Part shown: positions 18,491-27,703 of the stretch, piece by piece | Position numbering within the stretch: the first letter of the stretch is position 1 | Layout: each line of letters begins with the position of its first letter | From: Pseudomonadota bacterium | Lineage (GTDB): Bacteria; Pseudomonadota; Gammaproteobacteria; Burkholderiales; Burkholderiaceae_C | Assembly: GCA_021812315.1 (NCBI GenBank) | Contig: JAKANU010000002.1 | Location: forward strand, 1 to 39,153 | Reading direction: 5' to 3' | DNA: 39,153 nt | Notes under the pieces: model-generated | Told to the model about the DNA's origin: nothing | Database searches by the model: none | What the model saw: the letters and a program-made list of their open reading frames with translations, nothing else | Position numbers and translations under genes: made by a program

Positions 18491-20329
18491 TCAATAGATG
18501 CCGGGGATGAATTTGTACGGCGTGGTGTTCTGATACGCTGTGTATTGCGGATTGGAACGACGCATGAAGGCATCCTCGCGTTCCGAGCGCAGCCAGTAAA
18601 TCGCCACCAGCATGCTCGCCGCAAACCACTGGGCAGGGCCACTCAAACCGCGCAGCTCCAGTGCCAGGAACATCAGCACCTCCATCGTATAACTTGGATG
18701 TCGCACCACGGCATAGAAGCCGCTGCGGCGCACGCCCTTGTCGGTCATCACACCAAACATCGTGCCAAGATTCCATATGGTGAGCATGTAGATCAGGTTC
18801 AGATAGGTTTCCACCCCCATCGCCAGGTAGCCGATAGCTCCTGAGGCGAAGATCGGGTCAGGTCCGACCAGTGCCGGCAACATCTGCCAGAACACCGCAC
18901 CGAGCAGTGGTCCGTAGCAGACCGCGTTGCTGATCCAGCCTGTAAGAGTGAAGTCAAGGTTACGGATGCGCTTGCCCCACAGGAAGCCAAGGATCGAGTG
19001 ACCGTAGCCAATCAGGCAGCCAATGATCGTCAGGGTCCAAAGCAGGTAACGCACTGTGAGGTGCAGCGATTCAATGGAGTCAAATTGTGGTCGGTGCGTC
19101 AGCATGTGGGCGATGGTCGCGCCGATCGAGCCGGTCGCGCTCAGCAATCGTCCGGCGTAGTCGGAGTCGCGCATGCCCGTGAGCAGCGTGCCAGAGTGTG
19201 GCCAGGCAATGTGCAGCGCGTGGCTGAGGTTGCCCTGGACAAAACCCAGCAGGGTGCGGGCAAAGGCAAACGCAATCACGCCATGCAGCAACCAGATGAC
19301 TGCGTCACGCCGTATTCCCGCCTGCATCCATCGATAGATGCCGCCGGAAAATTCGAGCCGTTGCCAGGCGAGTTGCAACGGCGAGCTGCGGGTCTGCCAC
19401 ATCAGCGCAAGATAGGACAGGGCGCCGATCCCGTACAGCCACACCAGCTTGTCCTTGAGCATTGCCGGCATTGAGATGGCCAGCCGGATCGGCTCGATCA
19501 GGGCCCAAGTCTGTGGCAGCAGATGTGCCAGCCAATCAAGCAGATAGACAGCAAAGGTGACGCTGACCCAGACCCACGCCATGCCCGCACCAAGTTGCAA
19601 CAGCCGGCGCACACCGGGCGTGAGAAGACGTCGCAGTCCCGGCATCATGTGTTCGCCGAGGATCAGCAACGGGGAGCGGCGTTGCCCTATCAGGACCGCC
19701 AGGTAAATGCACAGCAGCAGCATCACCGAAGCCAACTCAAAGGCACTGAGCCAGGAATGTTGGTCGAAGACCGCCTGCGTGCTGACCGTGAATTCGCTCG
19801 CCAGCAGGCCGGTGGCAGCGAGCTTGCCGTCGCCCGTCAGGCGCCCCTTGGATGTCTGCTCGCCAAGCTCGGTGAGAACGACGCCACCGACGCGCTTTCG
19901 ATCGCGGAACAGATTCAGGCGATCGCCGGGGCGCAGACCCAACTGACGACCGAGCCCAATTTCGACGAGATCACCGTGCTGCGCGGTGACCAGGCCCTGG
20001 CGGCCCATCGGCCAACGCATCGCGCCGGGGTCGAAACTCAGCAAGACGGTTTGTCCGTCAACACTTTCAACGCGGGCTTGGCCGATTGCCATGCGCCAGT
20101 CGCCGCTGAAACGGTAAATGGGCACCGTCTGGTCAGCCCTCAAGCCAGCCGCATTGGGGTAGGTGACAGCGATGTGCCTTGCGTCAACGATCCGCTCGAC
20201 GTCGGCGTGCCAGACGGCGGGACGATGCAGCAGGGCCAGAAGCAGCAGCAGCGCTGCCAGTACCAGCCCGATTTCGTAGGCGACGCTGCAGGTACGCTGC
20301 AGTCCGGGCAGTTGCAGGCTGAGCCTCAT
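18491..20329 (-). CDS. Multi-TM protein with C-terminal ICMT/phospholipid-methyltransferase-like domain and N-terminal tandem SH3-like extracytoplasmic region
   Basis: C-term GFYAVVRHPSYTMEVLMFLALELRGL...LRSEREDAFMRRSNPQYTAYQNTTPYKFIPGIY (GxYxxVRHPxY motif); several hydrophobic segments; N-term duplicated 'GLR(A/P)..(T/R)(V/L)x(I/L)(Y/F)R'. Confidence 0.7.
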   Translation of the reverse strand: MRLSLQLPGLQRTCSVAYEIGLVLAALLLLLALLHRPAVWHADVERIVDARHIAVTYPNAAGLRADQTVPIYRFSGDWRMAIGQARVESVDGQTVLLSFDPGAMRWPMGRQGLVTAQHGDLVEIGLGRQLGLRPGDRLNLFRDRKRVGGVVLTELGEQTSKGRLTGDGKLAATGLLASEFTVSTQAVFDQHSWLSAFELASVMLLLCIYLAVLIGQRRSPLLILGEHMMPGLRRLLTPGVRRLLQLGAGMAWVWVSVTFAVYLLDWLAHLLPQTWALIEPIRLAISMPAMLKDKLVWLYGIGALSYLALMWQTRSSPLQLAWQRLEFSGGIYRWMQAGIRRDAVIWLLHGVIAFAFARTLLGFVQGNLSHALHIAWPHSGTLLTGMRDSDYAGRLLSATGSIGATIAHMLTHRPQFDSIESLHLTVRYLLWTLTIIGCLIGYGHSILGFLWGKRIRNLDFTLTGWISNAVCYGPLLGAVFWQMLPALVGPDPIFASGAIGYLAMGVETYLNLIYMLTIWNLGTMFGVMTDKGVRRSGFYAVVRHPSYTMEVLMFLALELRGLSGPAQWFAASMLVAIYWLRSEREDAFMRRSNPQYTAYQNTTPYKFIPGIY

Positions 20330-20336
20330 CGACTCC

Positions 20337-22508
20337 TCATATCAGTTTCCCCCGGTAAGCGGCCGGGACGGCCAGGCGCACGGCGTCCTTGGACCATGGC
20401 GGTGCATTGGCAAGGGCTGCACGGTAGGCGTTGAGCGCCTGGCCCTGGTCTTTGGGTTCGATGGAATCATAGATCGTGCCCAACCTCATCCATGCATCCA
20501 CCGCACGCTCCGGCCACTTCCGGATGGCCGCCTGCAGCGCCGCCACCCCAAGTGCTTGATCGTGCAGGTCCAGCGCCAGTGAATAGGCGGTTTGAAACAG
20601 GTCGTTATCGATAAATCCCGAGGCCAGCAATACCCTGGCACGCCGCGCGGCATTCTGTGTGTCGCCTGAGCGGCTGGCCATCAGCACTTCGAGAGATGCC
20701 AGCGCGGGCGCATCGGGCTGTACCGCGATGGCGCGGTCCATGAATTGGCGCGCTGCCTGCAACTCACCGGATTGAATGTGTCCCCTGGCGACATTCGCCA
20801 GCATCGCAACCACGTAAGGTCTGGAACGCAGCACCGACTCCCAGATCCAGGTGGCGTTTTTCCAGTCGCCCCAGGTTGCCACGTTGTCGGCCACGATCGG
20901 CGTGAGCTTGCGGTAGTGCGGGTTGATTGCGATTCCCTGGCGGAGTAGGGCGAACATGCGTTGCTTTTCTCCACTCCATTGCTGCGCTCGCGGTTGCCCG
21001 GAGCGCGAAATGGTCAAGGCAATTCGCACTGCCTGAACGATCTTCGACTCGCACTCGGCGGCCTGTTGTGCGATGTAGAGGCCCACGCCAGTGCAGATTG
21101 CCGTGACCGACAGGACGAAAACCGAACACCATGGCCGGCAGGCGAAGCGACGCCACAGTCTCGACCGGCTGCGGTCCAGACGCAGGTCCGAGGCCGCCAG
21201 CAAGGCCAGGCTGAGAGCAAACAGGGCGCCGGTCCCGGCCATGCGCCAGGCGAATCCGGCGTTGCTCACCAGCAGGAACACCAGCAGGCTGCTCAGTGTC
21301 AGCGCGCGCATTGGTGCTTCGCGTTTGCCGGCGGATGTGCGATCCATCAGCGTTCGATAGGCACTCGCAAGCAGATAAGCGAGCAGACCCAACAGGAACG
21401 CCCAGCCGACCAGACCATATTCAGCGATCAGTTGCAAAGGTTCGTTGTGAGCGTAGTAATCGGTTTCGATCTGACTGCGCGCCTCCTGATAGCGCGGTGC
21501 CTGAACCTCCCAGGCACCGGCACCCACACCGGCCAGCGGATGCGCGGCAATCATTCGCAGGCTGGATTTCCACATCCGCGAGCGGATCGAAAACGAGCCT
21601 TGACTGTATTCGCTCGATCGGGCCATCGACAGCAGGCGCTCGCTGGCCCGGTGCAGGGCGTGCGTGCGCCCCGCCTCGGCAATCAACTCCCGGTTCGCTG
21701 TCGGAATCGAACCCAGTGCCAGCACCGAGGCAACAAACAGCGCCAGCAGGGCCAGGGCCTGAGCGCGCCGCCACGGCGTCGAGATCATCTGCGCGCGGGT
21801 GCGCACCACAAGGAGCGGCAGCAGCACCAGCAACAGCAACAGGCCGATCAGTGCCGAGCGCGTTCCGGTCATCAGCAGCGCGACAACGTTGAAGGCCAGG
21901 GAAAACAGTAACAGGAACACCGATGCCTTGTCTCTGACGCGGTACAGGAGGAGGACCGAGAACGGAAAAGTGCAGACGATAAACTCGCCGAAGAAGTTGC
22001 GATTGACAAAGGTTGAGGCCGGGTTCGGACCCTGCGCAAAGAACGACCAGTCGAACCAGAATTGCAATGCGGCCCACAACGAGGCCAGCACGGCTCCGAG
22101 ATGCAGGCCCCAGAGCAGGTAGCTCAGGCGTTCATGGGTCAGGGCGTTCAGTCCCAGCCACAGGATCAGACAAAAAACAAACCAGCGTACCGCCTCGACA
22201 CCTCCCAGATAGGTGTGCGACCAGAGCATGCTCCCCAGCGCGTAGGCCATCAGCGCCAGCGGCAGGTAGAGGATCTTGTGCCAGGAAAACCAGGCGCGGC
22301 GGGCGCGCGCTTGCCAGAAGCAGGCGAACATGCCCGCCAGCCCAGCAAAGGAAACCAAGATGGACTTGAACGTGTCCTGCACCAATTCCTGGCTGCGCGC
22401 GCCCAGGGCGGGCACCAGAATCATCATCAGCGCCAGCAGCAACGCCACCGATTTCGGGAAATCCGGCGTCGGTTCTTCGGTCACGGCTGTGGCGGGCTGC
22501 TCGACCAC
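20337..22508 (-). CDS. O-antigen ligase / Wzy_C-family polytopic protein with C-terminal TPR-like region
   Basis: Many TMs; MTGTRSALIGLLLLLVLLPLLV; Wzy_C-like HPLAGVGAGAWEVQAPRYQ...YYAHNEPLQLIAEYGLVGWAFLLGLLAYLL; C-terminal helical repeats. GTG start 15 nt past the ribD stop. Confidence 0.82.
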   Translation of the reverse strand: MVEQPATAVTEEPTPDFPKSVALLLALMMILVPALGARSQELVQDTFKSILVSFAGLAGMFACFWQARARRAWFSWHKILYLPLALMAYALGSMLWSHTYLGGVEAVRWFVFCLILWLGLNALTHERLSYLLWGLHLGAVLASLWAALQFWFDWSFFAQGPNPASTFVNRNFFGEFIVCTFPFSVLLLYRVRDKASVFLLLFSLAFNVVALLMTGTRSALIGLLLLLVLLPLLVVRTRAQMISTPWRRAQALALLALFVASVLALGSIPTANRELIAEAGRTHALHRASERLLSMARSSEYSQGSFSIRSRMWKSSLRMIAAHPLAGVGAGAWEVQAPRYQEARSQIETDYYAHNEPLQLIAEYGLVGWAFLLGLLAYLLASAYRTLMDRTSAGKREAPMRALTLSSLLVFLLVSNAGFAWRMAGTGALFALSLALLAASDLRLDRSRSRLWRRFACRPWCSVFVLSVTAICTGVGLYIAQQAAECESKIVQAVRIALTISRSGQPRAQQWSGEKQRMFALLRQGIAINPHYRKLTPIVADNVATWGDWKNATWIWESVLRSRPYVVAMLANVARGHIQSGELQAARQFMDRAIAVQPDAPALASLEVLMASRSGDTQNAARRARVLLASGFIDNDLFQTAYSLALDLHDQALGVAALQAAIRKWPERAVDAWMRLGTIYDSIEPKDQGQALNAYRAALANAPPWSKDAVRLAVPAAYRGKLI

Positions 22509-22523
22509 GCTGGTATGGCTGCG

Positions 22524-23633
22524 TTAGAACTCGTCGTGACCTTGGACTCTGGCGAGAAGGCGAAGATCCGGCCCGAGGCGCTCGGTGGACACGAACTCAA
22601 GGGCCGGCGCGGCCGAGAGTTCCTCAATCGGGCCAAAATGCGCCATGCCGCGGCCCTGTCCGATGAACTGCGGGGCAAGGTAGATCAGGAACTCGTCCAC
22701 CAGTCCGGCCTGAATCAGGGCGCCATTGAGCCGTGGACCGGCCTCAACATGCAACTCGTTGACTTCGTGTGCGCCGAGATCGTGCAGCATCGCTTGCAGG
22801 TCCACCTGGCCGCGCTCGCCGGGTTGACAGACAATGCGTACATTGCGCCTTTCAAGCGCTTCGCGTTTGTTGTCATTTATGGCTGAAACGTAGATGGATA
22901 GGGCACGAGGCGCTACAAAAACATGAGCGTCAGGGGGGGTTTGCAGGGTACTGTCGACAATCACCAGCTGCGGCTGGCGCTCGGTAGCGACGAGTCTGAC
23001 GTCAAGTCGTGGGTCGTCATGCAGCACTGTGCCGATGCCCGTGAGCAAGGCACAGGAACGTGCTCGCCAGGCGTGGCCATCGGCTCGCGCCGTCTCGGAG
23101 GTGATCCACTGACTTGTGCCGTTATCCAAAGCTGTCTTGCCGTCAAGCGAGGCGGCGATTTTCATCCGCACCCAGGGCCGCTTGCGGATCATGCGACTGA
23201 AGAAACCCAGGTTCAGCTCGCGCGACTGGACGGCACCAGGACCAGTTTCAACTTCGACACCAGCCGCGCGCAGCTTCGCCAAGCCACGCCCAGACACGAG
23301 GGGGTTGGGGTCGGCGATGGAGGCAAGCACCCGCTTGATTCCAGCATCGATCAGGGCGTCGCAGCAGGGTCCGGTGCGCCCTTGGTGAGAGCACGGCTCC
23401 AGGGTCACGTAGGCTGTCGCGCCGAGTAGGTTGGCGCCCGCCGCGCGCGCGCTGGCAAGGGCCATGATTTCTGCGTGCGGGCCACCGGCTTGCTGCGTAT
23501 GGCCCTGGCCGAGGATGCGCCCGTGGGCATCGGCAATCACACAGCCGACGCGCGGGTTCGGTGAACTCAGGGTCAGACTCGCGTTGGCCAACTCGAGCGC
23601 CCGCCCGATCAGGCGAGCCGGATCAGCCATCAT
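22524..23633 (-). CDS. ribD: Bifunctional diaminohydroxyphosphoribosylaminopyrimidine deaminase / 5-amino-6-(5-phosphoribosylamino)uracil reductase
   Basis: PNPRVGCVIADAHGRILGQGHTQQAGGPHAEIMAL...YVTLEPCSHQGRTGPCCDALIDAGIKRV...KIAASLDGKTALDNGTSQWITS. Confidence 0.97.
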   Translation of the reverse strand: MMADPARLIGRALELANASLTLSSPNPRVGCVIADAHGRILGQGHTQQAGGPHAEIMALASARAAGANLLGATAYVTLEPCSHQGRTGPCCDALIDAGIKRVLASIADPNPLVSGRGLAKLRAAGVEVETGPGAVQSRELNLGFFSRMIRKRPWVRMKIAASLDGKTALDNGTSQWITSETARADGHAWRARSCALLTGIGTVLHDDPRLDVRLVATERQPQLVIVDSTLQTPPDAHVFVAPRALSIYVSAINDNKREALERRNVRIVCQPGERGQVDLQAMLHDLGAHEVNELHVEAGPRLNGALIQAGLVDEFLIYLAPQFIGQGRGMAHFGPIEELSAAPALEFVSTERLGPDLRLLARVQGHDEF

Positions 23634-23677
23634 GCTTCACGGACCGTGGTTCGCGTTCTTCGGATTGCCTCTGCGAG

Positions 23678-24169
23678 CTACTTCCAGCACTTGTCACGCA
23701 AAGCGGTGTTGCCCGCCGTGGTTCCCGAGGCGACGCCCTTGATGCCAAGTGATGTGATCGTGAACGATCCGCACTCGTCACCGTCCATGCTGCCACCGGG
23801 CACCGGATCCATCCGTAGTACGAAGGCTGATTGGCTTAGCGTCGCATTCGGTATTGACAGTGTGTACAGTGCGGTACCGTCGGCCGGGGACTGTTGCAGG
23901 TTGCTCGGCACCTGGTTGATCACGTCGATGGTGCCATCGCGAACCTTGTCGTAACGGTCATTCGCACCATAAAACCGCTGCATGAATTGCGCCACTTGCA
24001 GCAGCTGGGTTCTGGCATCGGCCCGGTGGGCGCGGGCGATGTAGCCGGTGTAGGCGGGCAGGGCGATGGCAGCCAGGATGCTGATGATCGCCACCACAAT
24101 CATGATTTCGATCAGCGTAAAGCCTCTGCGTCGCGCCCGCCGCCTGCCTTGGGTATTACCTGATTGCAT
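23678..24169 (-). CDS. pilE: Type IV pilin protein (PilE-type)
   Basis: Prepilin site [62 protein letters not shown]; last gene of the minor pilin operon. Confidence 0.92.
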   Translation of the reverse strand: MQSGNTQGRRRARRRGFTLIEIMIVVAIISILAAIALPAYTGYIARAHRADARTQLLQVAQFMQRFYGANDRYDKVRDGTIDVINQVPSNLQQSPADGTALYTLSIPNATLSQSAFVLRMDPVPGGSMDGDECGSFTITSLGIKGVASGTTAGNTALRDKCWK

Positions 24170-24211
24170 GATCCGTCTCCATGTTGAATGCCTTGGGTGC
24201 GTAACGCCAGT

Positions 24212-27200
24212 CTAGCGCATGAAGAGCTGGCGCCATTCGCGCGACTTCAGGCCGCTGACTGACGAGGAGCTTGTCGGACACGCTTTGGCGCCAACCTGAC
24301 CGCAGGTCAGTTCGACTTCGGTGCAGGTGTTTTGCGCGGTCACGATGCAGTAGCTGTCCTTGAGCGTTGTGGACTCGATCGTGATCGGTGTCGGGCGCCC
24401 GTCGACCGGGTCTTGCCAGCCGCTGACCAGCGCATCATTGGCGTCCACAATGCCGTCACCATTGGTGTCGAGCGTGGGTTTGGTTGGTCCAGAGCCCGTC
24501 AGGCCGTCCAAGACATAGGCCCAACCCGAACCGCTGCCAGTTTGTACGCACAGGTCTGCCGCAGCCGAGCTAACCGGCGACAGCGTGCTCGCCAGGATGA
24601 AGGTGCCGGCCAGTCGATCTTCCGGATAGACCAGACGCTCCCCACTGTTAGGCAGATTGATGTACCAGCCCCGGGTTCCGGTCAGACCATTGCCCCAGGT
24701 CAGCTTGTTGGTGGAGACGCGGTAGTAGGTCACTGCTGGCGTGCCCACACTCACGGCGGTGATGGATTGTTGCAGCAGCGATGTCAGGCCGGTGACGGCC
24801 GCGCCGGTTGGTGTCGTGGTCGCACCAAAGGGCTGCGCATCCCATACGCCATATAGGGTTTGCGCTGCGTAAGGCGCAACGGCGTCGGCGGCTTCAACAA
24901 ATTTGCCTGTTCCGAAAGCGACCACATAGCCGCCGTTCGGATGCGGCAAAACAGCCGGTGCCGCAGTGATGGGGTGGGTGGCACCAGCAGCGTACAGCGG
25001 GCTGAAAGTTGAACCGTTGGACAAACCAACCTTCCATGTACCGCTGGTGGTGCTGGAAAGGTCAAATTTCCACATGTTCCCCTTCAGGTCACCGGCATAG
25101 GCCCCGATGATGCGCTGGTTTGCGTCACGCACGACCCGCACACCGCCCAGGCCATTGCCACCACTGATGTCGGCCCGGATCTCCTGAATCAACCGACCCG
25201 TTTGCAGGTTGACCACAAACAGACTGGCTACGCCCGAGGTACTGGAAAATCCGTTGCCGAAGATGGCGACCCAGTCGCCGCTTAGCAAGATTCCGGCCTG
25301 CACTTCACTGAGCACATTGCCGAGATTGGCAAAGTTGGTTGTGGTCGAATTCACTTCCCACAGAACATTGGCTGCGGTCATCGTCAACGGGTTGGTCACA
25401 TCGAATGCAAATACCGATTTGGCCCCGGCCCCCGCCGTACTCAACAGCAGGTTCTTCCAGACACCGTTCAGATAGGCGTCCGCCTCGGTGTTGGGTCCGT
25501 CGACGTAATACTGATGGACGTAGGGCGTGACCGCCAACTTGGCGAGGTTGGGCACCACGGCCTGTGGCACAAAAGCAAAGGTTTCGACGCCCGTGCTGTC
25601 GCGAAATCCGTGCAGCATGCCGTCGTTGGCGCCGACGAACAGCACGCCTTCAGTGCGCGCCGCTTTGTTGGCAACAAAAGCCCGATAGTCACCAAATGAA
25701 TTGGCAGGAAGCAACTTTTCGTAGCTCATGTCAAGGTTGTTCAGAATGAACGCCGGGCTCGAGTTGACGATATCGCCCAGCACCGCTTCGCGGTTGCGCA
25801 AGGTGCCAGCGTTGCGAAGTTCGTTTGTGGCGTCACCGCGCAGGTACGCTATCAGGTCAGTTGTTAATCCGGTGTTGGTGGCGTCAAAGGTTACGGCGGT
25901 GCTGCCGTTCCAGGTCACGACGTTGCGCAGGCTCGGCGCCGGGATCGAGCTGATTGGGCCACCGGCCGAATTCGGTCCCCGCTCCACCTGCCAGAATGTA
26001 TGTTGCGGAACCTTGTCGTTGCCGGTGAGCGGATCGAGTTCGATGGCGGAAAGTCGGCCTGACCAGGTGCCGGGAACGTATTCCGGTTTGTACTTGCGTG
26101 TGCCATTCTTCAGGAATGTGGTCGAAACGGCAACGCCCGATAGTGTTTTTGGCAACCCCGCAATGGTGGTGAACATCTTGTTCAAACCTGCGGTTAGCTC
26201 GGTTGCGTTGCTCGCGTTGAGCAGCTCCCCGCGCCCGTTGATGGTGGCATGCCAAGTGTCATCGATCGTGGTCGGTGTATTGGCGGTTGGCGTTGGCCAC
26301 GACGTCGCTCCGGAGGTCAGATTCGCCAACATCGCTGCTGTGTGTGGCAAGGTACCGTCAATGCCCAGTGTGACCGCATAAAACGAGACGTTTTGCCAGG
26401 TTGAAGGGTTGTTGATGCCGTTCGAATTGATCACCGGCACCCGGTTCGCCAGATCCGCGCGCAGATCACGGCCCCAGTAGTACATGGCAATGTCGGCCAG
26501 CGTGTTGCTGGCACCGTCGGCATACGGTGGGCCTGGTGTGTAAACGAAATTCGGCCCGACCGCCGGTTTGATGCTGAAACCGGTGTTGTCGGCGTTGCCC
26601 GCAGTGCTTGGCTGTGTGCCGTTCCAGTAGCCGTCGGTCACCAGCATCGAGAACGATCGGCGGCAACTTGCGTGGCTCGCTATCGGTTCGGCCTTGCCCG
26701 GACCGCTGGCCGTGACCGTGCTGATGCCGGTCGATGACGGGTTGGGCAGGGTGGCCCAAGGTCCGTCGCTGTCGGTGCGCGAATAATACTTGCCGGTGTT
26801 GTCCACGGCGGTCAGGTTTGGCGTGCTGCTGGAGGCGCGCAGGCCATACAGCCAGTTGAAGAACGTGTCCTTGACCCCGCCAGGTGCACTAGCGTATGAG
26901 CCGACGCCCTGTTGCAGGCGTCCGCCGTCGATCTGGCTGATGGTGCCATAGCCCAGACGGATGGAATCGTCCTTGAGTGGTCGAAATGCCGCACCCAGGC
27001 CGGTCTTGGTCATTTCCAGGCGCGTGGTGTACCACTTGTTCCAGTTCGAATGGTTTTGTGCCTCCTCGCTGGCTGTGCATGAAGTCGCATTGGTCACGCA
27101 ATCGGTACGATTGATGAACTTGGGAAACAGGGCGCCGCCCGAAATCATGGGCGCGGTCACCTTGTTCGGGTAACTTGCTGTGCTACCGAAGACCACGCTC

Positions 27201-27640
27201 ATGACGGGAGGGGCGTAGGAGGGGTTGTAGTAGTCGCTCAAGCTACCAAGCTGAGCCGATGTGTAGGCACCTGAAGTGATGCGGAAATAGACCTCCCAGC
27301 CCGAGCTCGGGGCGTTCACGGCCATTGGGTTACCGAGGTAGTCCACCCGCGGGCGATAGCGAACGCGCGGGTCGTAATACAGGCGGTTGACGTCGGGCGA
27401 GAACTGGGCGTAGGTCTTGGTGCTTGGCCCGGGCATGCCAAAGGCGTCGCCAGTGCCACCCCACTGATAGATGTAGTTGGCGTCCATCGAGCCCGATGTA
27501 TCGAGGATCAGAACCAGGTTGGGTGCGACCGAATTGGGTCGGTTCAGCAGTGGTTCCTGCGCCAGTTGCGCGCGCACAGGGCTCAGCGCGGTGGCAATTA
27601 GCATCGCAGCGAACAGGGGTTTCAGGGAGCGTTTGAACAT
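24212..27640 (-). CDS. pilY1: PilC/PilY1 family type IV pilus tip protein
   Basis: Signal peptide; VWA-like LVLILDTSGSMDANYIYQW (MIDAS DxSxS); beta-propeller region; Ca-loop-like DTNGDGIVDANDALVSG; C-terminal LKSREWRQLFMR. Confidence 0.94.
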   Translation of the reverse strand: MFKRSLKPLFAAMLIATALSPVRAQLAQEPLLNRPNSVAPNLVLILDTSGSMDANYIYQWGGTGDAFGMPGPSTKTYAQFSPDVNRLYYDPRVRYRPRVDYLGNPMAVNAPSSGWEVYFRITSGAYTSAQLGSLSDYYNPSYAPPVMSVVFGSTASYPNKVTAPMISGGALFPKFINRTDCVTNATSCTASEEAQNHSNWNKWYTTRLEMTKTGLGAAFRPLKDDSIRLGYGTISQIDGGRLQQGVGSYASAPGGVKDTFFNWLYGLRASSSTPNLTAVDNTGKYYSRTDSDGPWATLPNPSSTGISTVTASGPGKAEPIASHASCRRSFSMLVTDGYWNGTQPSTAGNADNTGFSIKPAVGPNFVYTPGPPYADGASNTLADIAMYYWGRDLRADLANRVPVINSNGINNPSTWQNVSFYAVTLGIDGTLPHTAAMLANLTSGATSWPTPTANTPTTIDDTWHATINGRGELLNASNATELTAGLNKMFTTIAGLPKTLSGVAVSTTFLKNGTRKYKPEYVPGTWSGRLSAIELDPLTGNDKVPQHTFWQVERGPNSAGGPISSIPAPSLRNVVTWNGSTAVTFDATNTGLTTDLIAYLRGDATNELRNAGTLRNREAVLGDIVNSSPAFILNNLDMSYEKLLPANSFGDYRAFVANKAARTEGVLFVGANDGMLHGFRDSTGVETFAFVPQAVVPNLAKLAVTPYVHQYYVDGPNTEADAYLNGVWKNLLLSTAGAGAKSVFAFDVTNPLTMTAANVLWEVNSTTTNFANLGNVLSEVQAGILLSGDWVAIFGNGFSSTSGVASLFVVNLQTGRLIQEIRADISGGNGLGGVRVVRDANQRIIGAYAGDLKGNMWKFDLSSTTSGTWKVGLSNGSTFSPLYAAGATHPITAAPAVLPHPNGGYVVAFGTGKFVEAADAVAPYAAQTLYGVWDAQPFGATTTPTGAAVTGLTSLLQQSITAVSVGTPAVTYYRVSTNKLTWGNGLTGTRGWYINLPNSGERLVYPEDRLAGTFILASTLSPVSSAAADLCVQTGSGSGWAYVLDGLTGSGPTKPTLDTNGDGIVDANDALVSGWQDPVDGRPTPITIESTTLKDSYCIVTAQNTCTEVELTCGQVGAKACPTSSSSVSGLKSREWRQLFMR

Positions 27641-27703
27641 GAGGTTACCTCTTGTCATTCAGAGTGTCGTCAAAGGGTGCAGTTGCTGTATCGATAGAGC
27701 CAA

